From Mesaphorura yosii (taxonomy: Eukaryota; Arthropoda; Collembola; Poduromorpha; Tullbergiidae): a stretch of DNA of 64,000 nucleotides. This document shows, piece after piece, positions 61,810 through 64,000 of this stretch (position 1 is its first letter; every line of letters begins with the position of its first letter). Location of the stretch: positions 62,001-126,000 of the forward strand of contig WIXG01000124.1 of assembly GCA_009869945.1 (NCBI GenBank), read 5' to 3'. The notes under the pieces are model-generated. The model was not told the origin of the DNA. It searched no databases and saw only the letters and a list, made by a program, of their open reading frames with translations. The position numbers and the translations under genes are program-made.

Positions 61810-64000
61810 TAGACATAAAATGGTAGCTAAATTGTTAATTAAAGAGAGAGAAGACGGACTAAATGAAAGGGTAATTTCCACTTCCACGTTGCGAGGATCG
61901 TATGGGCCTTCTCTTTCAGAACTGTACTGCAGTCTGACCTATGGTGGTAATGCGTTTGCTCTTCCTCGTCCTACACTCTGAATGCTGGTATGATTCCGAC
62001 TCTGCAGCGAAAATTGAAAACGAGAGACGAGAATATGACTCAAACATCATTGTTGATTTCTAGTGAAAGCCGTTTGATGAGAAAATTGAATTAGGCGAGC
62101 GAAGAGTGCGCAGAGAACGAAATTCTACACGCGGAGTGCCTGGATGGATTGAATTGACTCATTTATTGGCAGAAATTGGAAGCAAAATACTTTCCCATTC
62201 AATAAGCTTAGATCATTTGTGTGCTTGTCGAAACTTAAATTGAAAGCATTTTCTTCATATTCTACCAGAAGCGAGCGCAACTTTTCTCCAACTAGTACAA
62301 TATTGTATGGTAAATTGAGGACTTGATCGAATAAAATGTACATCATCTCTACTTAGGAACTTTACAGAAATCTACCATGTTAGTGGGAACATTTGGCGCA
62401 GGTTGAGAAGAGAATTTGATGGCGCCTTTTAAAGAACGACCGTCTTTGGAGCATCCTACCAGACTTGAATCAGGGTCTAAAATTAGATTTCCTCCAACTT
62501 CAAACTCGAAGTCCGGTGGGCTTTCTCCTGGCTGCTAACGAAGGAAAATCTGCACAATTTTGTTGACGAAGCGGCTGGATCTACCAAAGAAATCGAAAAC
62601 AACAATGATAATATGGTAATTGAATTTGCGATGAGGTTTCCAAAGATTCGCTAGCATTGTTAAGGATGTCCATATGTCCGTGGCCACAACAGCTTGCTTT
62701 TCAAAGTCAGCCTCATTTTACAGGGCTTGGCCAGATTGGTCATTGAGAACGGATGGATACATTAATTTCCATAAATTTCCGCTGTTGATCAATTTAGAAT
62801 TGTTTGTCCAGTGTGGGGTTCAGCCGCTGACCACAAAAGAATAGAACTCAAAGTCGGACAACGCCCGGAGCAACCGCATGGGAATAAAGTAAGTAAACTA
62901 CTTGCTGAAATGGAACACGAGTTCCGAAAAACATAATTCGACCGCTGACCGCAACGAATTTGGCGAAGAACCTCCTCGTTCATGCATCTTGCATCGTTCC
63001 AAAAATTATGCTCCAATTTGATGGTCATATTATTATGGCTCTTATGACATTATCCCGCACTTAAGGAGGAAGTGTGGTTTTGGTTTTCTTTCATTTTCCG
63101 CATATTATAACAGCTAACGACTTTATGACCGCGTTCGTTCTATACACCAACTTTGACTTTGACATTTGGCTGACATTTGATATTAATGCACGTTAAAATT
63201 CTCAGAGGACCCATGAATGGATGGGGCAATGAGAAAACGGCTGTAACGCCGCTTTTAATCGGCCAAATATCTTTTGTTAATCGATTCACTTGTACAAAGT
63301 TGAGTCGGAAGAGGTACATTTCTGTCCGCATTATAATTCAGTTCTAATTAAATTCTTAGCAAAGTTACACCAGTTTTTGCGTGGTGTGATTCTGTGATTC
63401 ACATTGCTACAAATTCTAAATGGACCTCCGAATCCATCTTCGTATCAGCTTGCCATTCATTACGAAAAAGGAAAATTCTGAATGGAATTTTCTTTGAAGA
63501 GCTGATGAATGTGGAGTCAGCTAAATTGGAACTGCAAGTTCAGATCAGTAAATCAACCTTGATCACTATATCCTGACTCATTAAATTCAAGGGTCCTGGA
63601 CTCAGATCGTAAGTGCTTAAAGCGTCAATGAATGTACGCTAATGACCACGAATTGAAAATGCCAACCTGCAGAGATTAAAGATACGCGAGCGAGGAACGT
63701 GCCAACTTGTTAGGTTCAAAACATCATAATCAGCGAATTTGATAAATGTCTGCAAGTGAATGATCAAAACCGTTGGTTGTGATATGGAGCAGGACACAGG
63801 TTGTTTAGAAAATACCCACCTCGGGTTATGCGATTTCCAATTGTGCACCAAGTACAGAAGTTAGCAGAACCACAAAATACGCACATCGCTCACTTTCAAA
63901 GCAGGTTCGTGTGTGCTTCAACGCATAACAAGTTCGATGCAACGCAAAGATTCAGTGATGAGAATTGGTGAACTGTGAGATCTGAAAAAGGGAGTTTGCT

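Larger units (their letters stand above)
60817..64000. other. LRR 3' UTR and intergenic DNA to the window end
   Basis: No named gene was found. Polyadenylation hexamers lie at 61401 and 61493 on the plus strand. A short ORF at 61621-61809 is listed separately. Minus-strand frames at 62125-63331 and 63639-63851 have no recognisable domain. Confidence 0.4.

Overview
This window is nuclear DNA from an animal, almost certainly an arthropod. Its genes have many short GT-AG introns, mostly about 50-130 bp. It carries a yellow/MRJP-family gene and a gene with gustatory-receptor architecture, both arthropod hallmarks, among ordinary animal housekeeping genes. Compact introns and large A+T-rich spacers would suit a hexapod such as a springtail or insect, but nothing here proves the order. 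I see no bacterial operons, CRISPR array, rRNA or convincing tRNA.

Layout. The left 19.5 kb is gene-dense: the 3' end of TOMM40 (+), RBBP5 (-), MOB3 (+), a yellow-like gene with a mucin-like and probably GPI-anchored tail (-), PHF5A (-), a small predicted membrane protein (+) immediately upstream of nicastrin (+), and the PREP-class TALE homeobox gene PKNOX (-). From about 19.5 to 44.1 kb I find no supportable gene. This stretch is either a regulatory landscape or 5' intron of PKNOX, or plain intergenic DNA. From 44.1 to 51.8 kb come a gustatory-receptor-like gene (-), an SLC5 sodium/solute symporter (-), a single-exon orphan acidic protein with an AT-hook-like motif and a hydrophobic C-terminus (+), and the catalytic alpha subunit of PAF acetylhydrolase 1b (+). 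After another gene-poor stretch, which contains a 185-bp foldback transposon with a perfect 8-bp target duplication, comes a leucine-rich-repeat type I membrane protein (+, 58.4-60.8 kb). The last 3 kb hold nothing convincing except a short ORF beginning MGNC.

How the genes relate. This is a eukaryotic chromosome segment, so neighbours need not share a pathway. RBBP5 (H3K4 methylation), PHF5A (U2 snRNP), TOMM40 (mitochondrial import), MOB3, nicastrin (gamma-secretase) and PAFAH1B are core cellular functions. RBBP5 and MOB3 are head to head, about 515 bp apart between start codons, and PHF5A is head to head with the small ORF plus nicastrin. These pairs probably share promoters. The small ORF may lie on the nicastrin transcript as a dicistronic leader.

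All gene models are manual splices checked for reading phase and for similarity to remembered family sequences. Exon edges are predictions. Coordinates of multi-exon genes run from start codon to stop codon, with exons listed in the evidence.
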